Source of the DNA: PHAA01 sp022706565
GTDB taxonomy: Bacteria > Bacillota > Syntrophomonadia > Syntrophomonadales > Syntrophomonadaceae
Length of the DNA stretch: 64,000 nucleotides
NCBI GenBank assembly: GCA_040769385.1
Contig: JAXGLD010000001.1
Location: 248,001 to 312,000 of the forward strand
Direction: 5' to 3'
Below, one piece after another: positions 36,003 through 45,042 of this stretch (the stretch's first letter is position 1; each line of letters starts with the position of its first letter). The translations under genes were made by a program, and so were the position numbers. The notes beneath the pieces are model-generated. The model was not told the DNA's origin, made no database searches, and saw only the letters and a list, made by a program, of their open reading frames with translations.

Positions 36003-36782
36003 TCATATTTCTACTTGATAACTCGAGCGGTATTGACGAAATGCTTCCTCGATTTTATCACTCAATTCCTTGATTGGCATGTAGGCGGCAGTGATGCCCT
36101 TTATGCGAAAATACTTCTGCAGAAAGTCCAGTATCCCGACAGATCGGTTGAAATCATCGTTGCTGCCAGCGGTCGTCTTAAAAACCATCGGTTCCTTATA
36201 ATAATTGACCAAGTTCTCCATGAAGCAGGATCTTAATAAATCTTCTTTATCATGTTCCAAAACCTCCATAAACCGCAGACACGCCGCATCAAGCTCAGTC
36301 GATTCCTCTTTAATAAAATCCCCTATTTTCGCAAAATGGTTCTTGTAATTTCTCATCGCCACCCGGTGGACGAATTCCTGGAGAAAGTCCTCTTCCAAAC
36401 CTTGCAAGTTACAGCCCTTTTGTTTAAGGGATTGCAGAAATGCATTTAGAGGACTTTGCAGGGATTTCAATATCAGTTCCTCATTGGATTCATACCGCCA
36501 ATCCCCATATTTTTTAACGTTCGGAAACCTCAATATTTCCAGTTGCTTATTAAAGACCCTGGGCTCGAGTAAGAAGCAGGGAAGGTTGATCGTATCCAAA
36601 AATCGCTCGATTTCTACACCCACCAATTGTTTTTGCTGGGCCCATGTCAGCGGGTTGACCTCGGCTGGCTTCTCGGCCGGCTTTGGTTTGGGCGCATACA
36701 AGCTCAGCCTGTATATGCAGTAGATGACTCCCAAGAGACATATTACGAAGAAGCCTGCTAATAGCTTCATCCACATCCCCAT
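36003..36782 (-). CDS. membrane-anchored protein of unknown function
   Basis: About 259 residues. One N-terminal membrane helix (about 4-26), a Pro/Lys linker (KPKPAEKPAEVNP), then a soluble, mostly helical region with no motif I recognise. ATG 36782 is preferred because GGGGGA lies seven bases before it; a TTG 15 bases upstream would extend it. Cysteines are few and unpaired. Single gene. Confidence 0.65.
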   Translation of the reverse strand: MGMWMKLLAGFFVICLLGVIYCIYRLSLYAPKPKPAEKPAEVNPLTWAQQKQLVGVEIERFLDTINLPCFLLEPRVFNKQLEILRFPNVKKYGDWRYESNEELILKSLQSPLNAFLQSLKQKGCNLQGLEEDFLQEFVHRVAMRNYKNHFAKIGDFIKEESTELDAACLRFMEVLEHDKEDLLRSCFMENLVNYYKEPMVFKTTAGSNDDFNRSVGILDFLQKYFRIKGITAAYMPIKELSDKIEEAFRQYRSSYQVEI

Positions 36783-36922
36783 CGGCAATTCCCCCAATTA
36801 TCATCACAATAAAGGATTTTTCTCTGGTGATATTGTAACTCATCCAGACCCAAAAACAGATTACCGGCTTGTCATATTGATCCGGCTTTTCTGAAATACT
36901 AGCAATAAAGGGGGAATGGATG

Positions 36923-37144
36923 ATGGAACAACTGGAAGTGGTTGCAGTCAGGCGCAACAAGGCGGACAACTATACCAGCTTTATGCTGAACAACGGCCAA
37001 GAGTTGAGCTACCAGCAGGCGGTGGAGATGGCCTATCAAGGGCGGCTCAAGAATGTTGAAGCCTCCCGTCGGAACGGACAGCAGATATTAAGCAGCGGGA
37101 TTTTGGTCAAGAGTTACGACGACCTGCCGGAAATGACTTCATAA
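36923..37144 (+). CDS. DUF3892-like protein
   Basis: 73 residues. The pattern VVAVRRNKADNYTSFMLNNGQELSYQQAVEMAYQGRLKNVEASRRNG matches small DUF3892 proteins of unknown role. ATG 36923 lies seven bases after AAGGGGGA; ATG 36920 is too close. Ends at a shared terminator. Confidence 0.75.
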   Translation: MEQLEVVAVRRNKADNYTSFMLNNGQELSYQQAVEMAYQGRLKNVEASRRNGQQILSSGILVKSYDDLPEMTS

Positions 37145-37147
37145 ATA

Positions 37148-37172
37148 AGCGGCTGCCACTTGAGCAGCCGCT
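37148..37172. terminator. terminator between convergent genes
   Basis: Nine-base stem AGCGGCTGC/GCAGCCGCT, loop CACTTGA, directly after the DUF3892-like stop and before the end of the gene at 37183. No strong T-run on the plus side. Confidence 0.65.
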
Positions 37173-37182
37173 CCTGGGAACC

Positions 37183-37644
37183 TTACTCTTTAACCGGGAA
37201 CATGATCTTGGTCTGAAGCTCGCTGGGCGGCACTTGGCTGGGATCATTGTAGTAAAATTCATAAGCATGTCCGGTGGGGGTGTAGCCATTGGCCGCCATC
37301 CATTCGGTCATAGCCGTGTACGCGGCCTCCATCTGATCGTAAGGTCCCTTATACATGCAGGACACCTGCTGGCCCCCAGGAATATCCATAGCATGGATCT
37401 CCCCCCGCCCTGGGGCGGGTTCGGCCAAAACAAACCCGATATCTACATCGAGATCGTTCATATCCATATTGTAATAAGCTGCAAAGGCACATTCGCCAGG
37501 TTTGGCACCTATCTCCAGCATGTACTGGTAGACCTTGCCGAAGGCCTGACCCATTACCTCTCCAATCGCGGTGACAGGGGTGCGGGTACGGATAGCCAAG
37601 GCTGGCTGGGGCGCTGGTGCAGTGACCTCGAACTTAAAATCCAT
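37183..37644 (-). CDS. GyrI-like effector-binding domain protein
   Basis: 153-residue stand-alone SOUL/GyrI-like (AraC effector-binding) domain. Typical parts are ALAIRTRTPV at the start, the repeated beta-alpha-beta halves with GECAFAAYYNMD and QVSCMYKGPYDQMEAAYTAMTEWMAANG, and the tail HAYEFYYNDPSQVPPSELQTKIMFPV. Binds small hydrophobic molecules in relatives; some hydrolyse them. Single gene. Confidence 0.85.
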   Translation of the reverse strand: MDFKFEVTAPAPQPALAIRTRTPVTAIGEVMGQAFGKVYQYMLEIGAKPGECAFAAYYNMDMNDLDVDIGFVLAEPAPGRGEIHAMDIPGGQQVSCMYKGPYDQMEAAYTAMTEWMAANGYTPTGHAYEFYYNDPSQVPPSELQTKIMFPVKE

Positions 37645-37755
37645 AAGAACAGCCTCCCTCTTTTTTCAACTTTGATGATTGTGCGGTAGTAATATCTAGC
37701 GCTCTTCATCCCCCCTCGGCCGCCATCGGACTACTCCTGTAGTTTTTTAGCAATT

Positions 37756-38424
37756 TCATTTTATCTCATACTTCTTGAGGGTTGAGGATATCGTTTCGTT
37801 GTTAGTCGTAATGAATTCTTGTTTTACCATCCCCACCCCCTTTTTATAGTACTGGTAGATGGTGTCGTTCAGTCCCGACAGTTTGACCTTGACGCAATTC
37901 TCGAATTTACCGGCCGGGGTATCAACGATTGCGTCGATCGCAATTATCTGGTTGTTGGTATTGTTGCCTGCCCAGGTGGTTCCCACCTTGACTGGAGCCT
38001 GCAGCAGGATATCGTTGGCATTGGCCGTGTAACCTGTTTCAAGCAGGTTCTGGGGCTGGTAATCCTCGCCCTGCATATACACAACCTTTACATATGAATC
38101 GGTTGTCTCGATTATCCTGGTGGCCACGGTTCCGCCATTGTCCTCGCTGGTCTGAGCCAGGTTATCCTTAGCGAATAGTACCTTGCGGGTAAAGGAAGCA
38201 TACTCATTGCCGGCCCCTTCATATTCCCAGTAACTGCCCACGGTCAAGGGATAGTAGTCTTTGGGCATCTCCTCCGGCGGGGTAGTACTTTGGTTATTGC
38301 CCGGAACGTTGTTGCCTGGAATGTTATTGGCGGGTGGGTTGTTGGTCTGATTGTTGGCGGCCTGGCATCCGCCCAGCAAACCCAGGGCCAATATCAACAG
38401 CAGGATTACGCTTATCTTCTTCAT
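37756..38424 (-). CDS. lipoprotein, function unknown
   Basis: 222 residues. Signal peptide with lipobox LLGGC, a low-complexity Asn/Pro linker (NNPPANNIPGNNVPGNN), and a beta-rich domain (DYYPLTVGSYWEYEG, TWAGNNTNNQIIAIDAIVDTPAGKFENCVKVKL) like other outer-surface lipoproteins of Clostridia. ATG 38424 is preferred to 38430 because GAGGAGG would overlap the latter. Confidence 0.8.
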   Translation of the reverse strand: MKKISVILLLILALGLLGGCQAANNQTNNPPANNIPGNNVPGNNQSTTPPEEMPKDYYPLTVGSYWEYEGAGNEYASFTRKVLFAKDNLAQTSEDNGGTVATRIIETTDSYVKVVYMQGEDYQPQNLLETGYTANANDILLQAPVKVGTTWAGNNTNNQIIAIDAIVDTPAGKFENCVKVKLSGLNDTIYQYYKKGVGMVKQEFITTNNETISSTLKKYEIK

Positions 38425-38551
38425 AATCATCCTCCTCGATCTCGTTCAAACATGCCTTTAGTATTGGCAGGAAGATCTATTATTAATCCGTGGGGTACCT
38501 GGCCGGAGCAGCCTCGTCCTGTTGCTTGCCATGCCTTCTATGTCATGTCGG

Positions 38552-38836
38552 TCACATGTATTTCAGATAAGCCCGGATATAATCTATCTCCCGCTCCGCT
38601 ATCTCCTTAACGAAGGTAATAGCTATTCCTACTATGGTTTCTCCGGCATCGGTCAATTCCTGAGACACCAACTGTTGGAAGGGGATATTTCGCAGGCTCT
38701 CTATCACGTCCTGAATGTCCGCTTGGGCATAGAACCCATTGACCATCCCCATCAGAGTCTGGTAGTATTCCTCGGCCCATTCCTTGAGGGCTGGCATATC
38801 CGGCGAGCCGTCCGCCAATAAAAATCTATCCTTCAT
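38552..38836 (-). CDS. 94-residue protein coupled to argH
   Basis: Starts inside the 3' end of argH (ATG 38836, 11-base overlap), so it is translationally coupled. Acidic helical protein (LKEWAEEYYQTLMGMVNGFYAQADIQDVIESLRNIP) with no recognised family. A long upstream extension of this frame overlaps argH and is not believed. Confidence 0.65.
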   Translation of the reverse strand: MKDRFLLADGSPDMPALKEWAEEYYQTLMGMVNGFYAQADIQDVIESLRNIPFQQLVSQELTDAGETIVGIAITFVKEIAEREIDYIRAYLKYM

Positions 38837-40214
38837 TTTGCACCCCCGCAAGCCACTGGCGGGCCTCTTCAATGGCCGCCTGGACTGCCTCCGGGGCAGG
38901 TCCCCCGGGTATACGGCGACGAGCCACGCACGCTTTGACATCAATAAACTCGTAGATATCATCCTCAATCAAGGGGGAAAACTGGCGATAAGTGGCCAGG
39001 TCAAGCTCATCCAGAGTTAGGCGGTTGTCGATACAATACCGAACTGTTTTGCCTACCGCCTCATGGGCATCCCGGAAGGGTAACCCCCGGTTGACCAGAT
39101 AATCAGCCATGTCGGTGGCGTTGGTAAATCCGCCTCGGGCCGCCCGGGCCATGGCTTCTTGGTTAAACCGGCTGGTCAGAAGCATGGGGGGGAAGACCAA
39201 CAGACACTTCTTGACGGTATCGATAGCGTCGAAGAGAGCTTCCTTATCCTCCTGCATATCCTTGTTGTAGGCCAGGGGGAGTGACTTCATCATGGTCAGC
39301 AGGGTAATCAGGTCCCCATATACTCGCCCCGTCTTGCCTCGCACAAGTTCGGCAACGTCCGGATTTTTCTTCTGAGGCATGATGCTCGAGCCGGTGGAAA
39401 AACCGTCATCAAGGGTAACAAAAGAAAACTCTTCACTGGCCCACAGAATAATCTCCTCGGAGAAGCGAGACAGGTGCATCATCAGAATGCTGGCCCAGCT
39501 ACAGAACTCAATGGCAAAATCGCGGTCGCTTACCCCATCCAGGCTATTGCGGGTGATCTCGATAAATCCCAGCTGTTGCCGCACGAACTCCCGGTCAAGC
39601 GGAAACCCGGTGGCGGCCAGCGCACCAGAGCCCAAGGGCATGGAGAGGAGGCGTTGGCGGCAGTCATCCAGTCGGCCCAAGTCGCGGCGCAGCATCTCGA
39701 AATAAGCCATCAGGTGATGAGCCAGGGTTATGGGCTGGGCCTTCTGCAAATGGGTATAGCCCGGCATGATGGTATCCAGGTGCTGACTGGCCAGCTTGAG
39801 CAAAGCATCTTCCAAGACCAGAAGCAGCTTGCGCAACTCAGCCATCTCATCCCGCAGATAGAGGCGTACGTCCAGAGATACTTGATCGTTGCGGCTGCGG
39901 GCGGTGTGGAGTTTCTTTCCCAATTCCCCGATCTTGGCGGTTAAAAAGGTCTCTATGTTCATATGCACATCTTCGGCGGCCACGCTGAATTGGAGTTGCC
40001 CATCTTCCAACTCCTGGCCGATCTCCTCCAGACCAGTTATGATCTGGTGGCTTTCTTGCTCGCTTATAATCCCCTGCCGGGCCAGCATAGCCGCATGGGC
40101 TATGCTCCCTTGGATGTCCTGTTGATACATACGACTGTCGAAGCCAATCGACGCATTGAAATCCTCGGTTAGCTTGTCTGTCTGCTTGGCAAACCGCCCA
40201 CCCCATAACTTCAT
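38826..40214 (-). CDS. argH: argininosuccinate lyase
   Basis: 462 residues; splits argininosuccinate to arginine and fumarate, the last arginine step. Fumarase/aspartase superfamily signature GSSIMPQKKNPD, with TARSRNDQVSLDVRLYLRDE and PGYTHLQKAQPITLAHHL. Start MKLWGGRF is canonical. It lies apart from argG, separated by nrdD and nrdG. Confidence 0.97.
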   Translation of the reverse strand: MKLWGGRFAKQTDKLTEDFNASIGFDSRMYQQDIQGSIAHAAMLARQGIISEQESHQIITGLEEIGQELEDGQLQFSVAAEDVHMNIETFLTAKIGELGKKLHTARSRNDQVSLDVRLYLRDEMAELRKLLLVLEDALLKLASQHLDTIMPGYTHLQKAQPITLAHHLMAYFEMLRRDLGRLDDCRQRLLSMPLGSGALAATGFPLDREFVRQQLGFIEITRNSLDGVSDRDFAIEFCSWASILMMHLSRFSEEIILWASEEFSFVTLDDGFSTGSSIMPQKKNPDVAELVRGKTGRVYGDLITLLTMMKSLPLAYNKDMQEDKEALFDAIDTVKKCLLVFPPMLLTSRFNQEAMARAARGGFTNATDMADYLVNRGLPFRDAHEAVGKTVRYCIDNRLTLDELDLATYRQFSPLIEDDIYEFIDVKACVARRRIPGGPAPEAVQAAIEEARQWLAGVQNEG

Positions 40215-40490
40215 TCAAACACCTCTGCTGCAAAAATTGGATTTGAGTTCATTATAGAGCTTTTTACCACTGAATGCACTATGCGGCGCTTCTGCCCATG
40301 GCCAGCCATCAGCCCAGTGCTGTCCGTGTATATTGACTGCCTGGCGGACACCGGCCACTGTTTGCCGTTGTGAATCGAACAAACAGCCAACCTTCCTTTA
40401 CTTAAGTATATTCCCATAGAAAAAACGGCTCTGGTCAGCCGGTCTTAATTATGATACTCCCGCATGGACGGTGAGCTCGGGTCGATGCAA

Positions 40491-41201
40491 TTACAAATTG
40501 ACTACTCTTACTTCTTTTACATGGGGGGCGCACAAGTCTGCTATCTGCTGCATTTCTTTCTTAGTATAAGGCACCACCTGCCCATAACCTGGTTCCAGCG
40601 TAACGCGGGGATTGAACTGCTGCAGGGTGTAAAGCCGCGCACCTTCAATGAACTTGGCAATGGCCACGATATCCTCCGGAGAATGCAAGGACGGTACCAC
40701 CGTGGTACGGAACTCCACATCGATCCCAGCAGCCTGCAATAGCAGGATAGAACTGCGGATATTGAAAAAGTTTTCCAGGCTTAGCTTTTCACAAGCTTCC
40801 CGGTACTTTTTGTATTCTACCGGTGATTTTATATCCATAGCCACATAGTCAAGCAAGCCCTCCCGCAACAGCAGTTCCAGCATAGGGGTATTGGTGCCAT
40901 TGGTGTCCAGCTTGACCAGCAGGCCCAACTCTTTGACGCTGCGGATATCTGCAATCAACTCCTGGCTCAGGGTTGGCTCGCCGCCGCTGAAAACCACCCC
41001 ATCCAGGAAACCTTTGCGCTTGGACATGAATTCCAGCACCTCCACGATATCCACGGGAGGATCTGTCATCCGAGGTTTAATGAGCAAATCCGGATTGTGA
41101 CAGAAGGGGCAGCGTAGATTGCATCCCCGTGAGAATAAGACTGTTACGATCTCCCCGGGATAGTCTACCAGGCTCTGTTTGATCATACCCGCATATTGCA
41201 T
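40491..41201 (-). CDS. nrdG: anaerobic ribonucleotide reductase-activating protein
   Basis: 236-residue radical SAM enzyme; forms the glycyl radical on NrdD. Cluster motif CNLRCPFCHNPDLL, followed by GVVFSGGEPTLS. ATG 41201 is chosen over TTG 41216, which lacks a ribosome site. Same strand as nrdD, 265 bases downstream, with a hairpin between them. Confidence 0.92.
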   Translation of the reverse strand: MQYAGMIKQSLVDYPGEIVTVLFSRGCNLRCPFCHNPDLLIKPRMTDPPVDIVEVLEFMSKRKGFLDGVVFSGGEPTLSQELIADIRSVKELGLLVKLDTNGTNTPMLELLLREGLLDYVAMDIKSPVEYKKYREACEKLSLENFFNIRSSILLLQAAGIDVEFRTTVVPSLHSPEDIVAIAKFIEGARLYTLQQFNPRVTLEPGYGQVVPYTKKEMQQIADLCAPHVKEVRVVNL

Positions 41202-41311
41202 CAATTTCTCTCCCAATCATCCAGCATTTTGGGCCGGTATCCGGTTGGTCCCGGTTAAACTATACTACTGTTTGCTATAATCTGATGGAATCAGCAACCC
41301 TGCCGAAAACG

Positions 41312-41340
41312 GGAGCCATCACCATTTAAGTGATGGCTCC
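41312..41340 (-). terminator. hairpin between nrdD and nrdG
   Basis: Perfect eleven-base stem GGAGCCATCAC/GTGATGGCTCC with loop CATTTAA. On the minus strand it is followed by CGTTTTCG, on the plus strand by TTTTAAATTT. It may end nrdD transcripts or set the level of nrdG. Confidence 0.7.
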
Positions 41341-41466
41341 TTTTAAATTTCTATAAGTATTGTGAGTCGGATGCGACGGTGTTCCCCAAAACTTTAATGG
41401 TTGCAGGCAAAATATCCTCAGCCGTCTTTATTAACCTGAACCATCCTATTTAGGTGAGGCCTCGTC

Positions 41467-43587
41467 CTACATGACGGCAGTGTCGAAGGTCTTCCTCTCC
41501 CGGAACTCCTCCTGTTTGCCGGCATTCCACTGGTCCACCGGGCGCAGGTATCCAACCACCCGGGAATATACCTCACAGGAAGTCTGTTTGCCCTCGGCTT
41601 CGCATACCGGGCACAGGTAGTTCTCACCCCGGATATATCCATGCTGAGGGCAGATGCTGAAAGTAGGGGTAATGGTGAAGTACGGCAGCCGGAATTGGCC
41701 GCACACCTTCTGGATTAGCTTTTTGACCGCCTCCACTGACGAAACCGCTTCACCCAGGAAGATGTGGAAGGTTGTCCCTCCGGTGTAGAGGGTCTGCAGT
41801 TCATCCTGGATGCTCAAGGCCGTGAACAGGTCATCGGTGTATTTGACCGGCAGCTGGGTGGAATTGGTATAGTAAGGCTGGGCCCCTTTAGCCACATCTT
41901 CTTCATTGGCTACTATAATGTCTGGATAGCGTTCCTTATCCTTGCGGGCAATACCATAGGATACACCCTCAGCCGGGGTTGCCTCCAGGTTGAATATGTT
42001 GCCGGTCTCTTCCTGATAGTTGCTCAGGCGGTCGCGCATATAATTCATCACTTCTATGGTGAATTGGCGTCCAGAGTCACTGGCGATATTCTCTCCCAGG
42101 AAATTCAGGCAGCATTCGTTCATCCCTACCAGACCGATGGTGGAGAAGTGGTTTTTCCAATATTGACCGGTGCTCTCCTTGACCCCCCGCAGGTAGAACT
42201 GGGAGTAGGGATATAGGCCGTATTCGGTCAGGCTCTCCAATACCTTGCGCTTGATCTCCAGGCTGTCGCGGGCCAGGTCCATGATTTCCTCCAGGCGATT
42301 GAAGAACTCGAATTTGCTGCCGGACAAATAACCCAGGCGGCCCATGTTGATGGTTACCACTCCAATGGAACCGGTCAGGGGGTTGGCGCCGAACAGGCCC
42401 CCTCCTCTTTTTCGCAGTTCACGATTGTCAAGACGCAGACGGCAACACATACTGCGGGCATCTTCCGGGCTCATATCCGAGTTGACGAAGTTGGAGAAGT
42501 TAGGTATGCCGTACTTGGCAGTCATCTCCCAGATTTTGTTATAGGCAGGATTGCCCCAGTCGAAGTCTTCGGTAATATTATAGGTAGGGATGGGGAAGGT
42601 AAATACCCGCTCCTCCACATCGCCATCCATCATCACTTCTGCGAAGGCTTGATTGAAGATGTCCATCTCCGCCTGGAATTCTCCATAGGTGGCATCCATG
42701 AACTTCCCGCCGATGATAACCGGCTCGTCCTTCATGAAATCAGGCACCTTGAGATCCATGGTTACATTGGTAAAAGGAGTCTGAAACCCCACCCGGGTAG
42801 GGACGTTCATGTTGAAGACAAATTCCTGCAGGCACTGTTTGACCGATTTGTAGTCAAGCCCATCATACCGGATGAACGGAGCCAAAAGGGTGTCGAAATT
42901 GGAAAAAGCCTGGGCGCCAGCCGCCTCCCCCTGCAGGGTGAAGAAGAAGTTGACTATCTGGCCTAGGATAGAGCGGAAATGTTTGGCTGGCCCGCTGGCC
43001 ACCTTGCCCCGTACTCCTTTGAATCCCTCCAGGAGCAGATCATGGATATCCCAGCCTACACAATATACGCCTAGAATGCCCAGGTCATGAATATGTATAT
43101 CCCCGCTTTGCTGGGCTTCCTTCATCTGGGGAGTGTAGATCTGATCCAGCCAGTACTGGGATACTATGACCGAGGAAAGATGAAAGTTCATCCCCTGCAG
43201 GGAATAAGTCATGTTGGAGTTCTCTTTGACCCGCCAGTCGTTGCGGCCCAGGTAATTAGCTATGATCTGGTTGTTGTTGGCTAGCAGCTGGTCGGCGTTG
43301 CGTAGAATCTCATGCTGTTTGCGGTAGAGTATGTAAGCCTTGGCCGTCTTGTAGTGGCCGTTCTTGACCAGCACCTTTTCGACCAGATCCTGGATGCCTT
43401 CTACGGTGGCTATTTCGTCATCGTCGACATATTGCGCAATGTCCATGACTTTTTCGGCCAGACTCTCAGCGGTCTGGTAGTCCTTGCCTCCCACTGCCCG
43501 GGCAGCCTTGAAGATGGCGTTGGTGAGTTTTTCCTTTTCGAAGGGCACCACGCGGCCATCCCTTTTCCTGATCTTGGTAATATCCAT
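41467..43587 (-). CDS. nrdD: anaerobic ribonucleoside-triphosphate reductase
   Basis: 706-residue class III reductase making dNTPs without oxygen. N-terminal ATP-cone (about 3-90: IRKRDGRVVPFEKEKLTNAIFKAAR), large catalytic barrel, Zn-binding CPQHGYIRGENYLCPVCEAEG near the C-terminus, and the glycyl-radical motif VVGYLRPVDQWNAGK. ATG 43587 follows GGAGAGG. Two NrdR boxes lie in its promoter. Confidence 0.96.
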   Translation of the reverse strand: MDITKIRKRDGRVVPFEKEKLTNAIFKAARAVGGKDYQTAESLAEKVMDIAQYVDDDEIATVEGIQDLVEKVLVKNGHYKTAKAYILYRKQHEILRNADQLLANNNQIIANYLGRNDWRVKENSNMTYSLQGMNFHLSSVIVSQYWLDQIYTPQMKEAQQSGDIHIHDLGILGVYCVGWDIHDLLLEGFKGVRGKVASGPAKHFRSILGQIVNFFFTLQGEAAGAQAFSNFDTLLAPFIRYDGLDYKSVKQCLQEFVFNMNVPTRVGFQTPFTNVTMDLKVPDFMKDEPVIIGGKFMDATYGEFQAEMDIFNQAFAEVMMDGDVEERVFTFPIPTYNITEDFDWGNPAYNKIWEMTAKYGIPNFSNFVNSDMSPEDARSMCCRLRLDNRELRKRGGGLFGANPLTGSIGVVTINMGRLGYLSGSKFEFFNRLEEIMDLARDSLEIKRKVLESLTEYGLYPYSQFYLRGVKESTGQYWKNHFSTIGLVGMNECCLNFLGENIASDSGRQFTIEVMNYMRDRLSNYQEETGNIFNLEATPAEGVSYGIARKDKERYPDIIVANEEDVAKGAQPYYTNSTQLPVKYTDDLFTALSIQDELQTLYTGGTTFHIFLGEAVSSVEAVKKLIQKVCGQFRLPYFTITPTFSICPQHGYIRGENYLCPVCEAEGKQTSCEVYSRVVGYLRPVDQWNAGKQEEFRERKTFDTAVM

Positions 43588-43607
43588 ATAATCCTCTCCA
43601 TTCACTA

Positions 43608-43655
43608 ACGCTATATATGTGGTTTATTTATCCATAAGTACGCTATATATAGTAT
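43608..43655 (-). promoter_or_regulatory. two NrdR boxes upstream of nrdD
   Basis: CTATATATAG at 43643-43652 fits the NrdR core CwAtATaTwG; CTATATATGT at 43611-43620 differs at the last two positions. The boxes are 32 bp apart, about three helical turns, the spacing known for NrdR sites. Confidence 0.8.
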
Positions 43656-43741
43656 ATATTTTAATATTTATAATGCAAGTCCCTTTTTAAGAAACTCCAG
43701 GTTTAGCAACATAATCCAGCCAAGCTGTAAGAACAAAATAC

Positions 43742-43789
43742 AAGCCTGCCGGAACCGGGGCGATGTAACGCACCAATTCCAACAGGCTT
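43742..43789 (-). terminator. terminator of the arginine operon
   Basis: Stem AAGCCTG/CAGGCTT with an inner GGAA/TTCC, large loop; minus strand continues GTATTTTGTTC. It lies 24 bases past the argG stop. Confidence 0.75.
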
Positions 43790-43812
43790 ATAAAATTCGA
43801 CTTATTATAATA

Positions 43813-45021
43813 TTATTTTTCGCCGGCCCGCTTTTTATCCATCAGGGCTCGCACTTTCAGTGGCAGTCCGAACAGGTTGATGAAGCCTTCCGCGTCCTTA
43901 TGACTGAATATCTCGTCAGCACCAAAGGTGGCCAGTTCTTCATCGTACAGTGAATAGGGGGAGCGGGCGGCGACGGCAGCGCAACTGCCCTTGTAGAGCT
44001 TTACCTTCACCTCGCCGGATACCGTCTGTTGGGTTACATCGACAAAAGCATCCAGCGCCTGTTTCAATGTGGAGAACCAGTTCCCGTCATACACCAATTC
44101 GGCGTATTTGGAGGCCAATTGCTCCTTCATCTGCAAGGTACGTCGGTCCAGGGTCAAGCGTTCCAGTTCATCGTGGGCTACAAATAGAATAGTGCCTCCC
44201 GGGGTTTCATAGACTCCCCGCGATTTCATACCCACCAGGCGGTTTTCCACCATTGAGACTATACCCACTCCGTTGGCTCCCCCCAAGCGATTGAGTTCGG
44301 TCAGCAATTGCACCGGTCCCATCTCCTGGCCGTTTAAGGATGTGGGTATGCCGGAATGAAATCCGATCACTATATAGACAGGTTGGTCGGGCGCCTCCTC
44401 TGGCGGTACAGTCAGGGTATACAAGTGGTCCTGAGGTTCATTCCAGGGATCTTCAAGGTCGCCCCCTTCATGAGAAATATGCCACAGGTTTTGGTCGCAG
44501 CTGTATATCTTCTCCTTTGTAACCGGTACCTCTATGCCATGAGCCATGGCATAGTCGATGGCCTCTTCACGGGAACTTATGGTCCACTCGCGCCAGGGTG
44601 CGATCACCTTCAGGCTCGGATTAAAAGCCTTTACCGTCAGTTCAAACCTTACCTGGTCGTTGCCTTTGCCGGTCGCTCCATGACAGATGGCTGTCGCTCC
44701 TTCCTGCTCAGCGATCTCCACCATCCTCTTGGCTATCAGCGGTCGGGCAATGGATGTCCCCAGCAGGTATTTCTTCTCATATACCGCTCCTGCTTTCAAC
44801 ACCGGGAATACGTAATCAGTTACAAACTCCTCCACCAAGTCTTCAACATAAACCTTGGATGCCCCAGAACGTAAGGCCTTTTCCCGGATCGGTTCCAGAT
44901 CTTCACCTTGGCCTACATTGGCGCAAAATGCAATGACTTCATATCCATAGTTCTCCTTGAGCCAGGGTATGATAATAGATGTATCGAGACCTCCAGAGTA
45001 AGCCAAGACTACCTTTGCCAT
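43813..45021 (-). CDS. argG: argininosuccinate synthase
   Basis: 402 residues; joins citrulline and aspartate with ATP. ATP pyrophosphatase loop AYSGGLDTS at 6-14, then HGATGKGNDQVRFE. ATG 45021 follows GGGGAGGAAGAGA; an in-frame start 15 bases upstream is weaker. Last gene of the operon starting at argC, 21 bases after the GTPase gene. Confidence 0.97.
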   Translation of the reverse strand: MAKVVLAYSGGLDTSIIIPWLKENYGYEVIAFCANVGQGEDLEPIREKALRSGASKVYVEDLVEEFVTDYVFPVLKAGAVYEKKYLLGTSIARPLIAKRMVEIAEQEGATAICHGATGKGNDQVRFELTVKAFNPSLKVIAPWREWTISSREEAIDYAMAHGIEVPVTKEKIYSCDQNLWHISHEGGDLEDPWNEPQDHLYTLTVPPEEAPDQPVYIVIGFHSGIPTSLNGQEMGPVQLLTELNRLGGANGVGIVSMVENRLVGMKSRGVYETPGGTILFVAHDELERLTLDRRTLQMKEQLASKYAELVYDGNWFSTLKQALDAFVDVTQQTVSGEVKVKLYKGSCAAVAARSPYSLYDEELATFGADEIFSHKDAEGFINLFGLPLKVRALMDKKRAGEK

Positions 45022-45042
45022 TCTCTTCCTCCCCAATCGGGT

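Noticed and set aside
40211..40417. 68-residue minus-strand frame upstream of argH
   Set aside because: Overlaps the argH start, no ribosome site, composition unlike a protein; it covers the probable argH leader.
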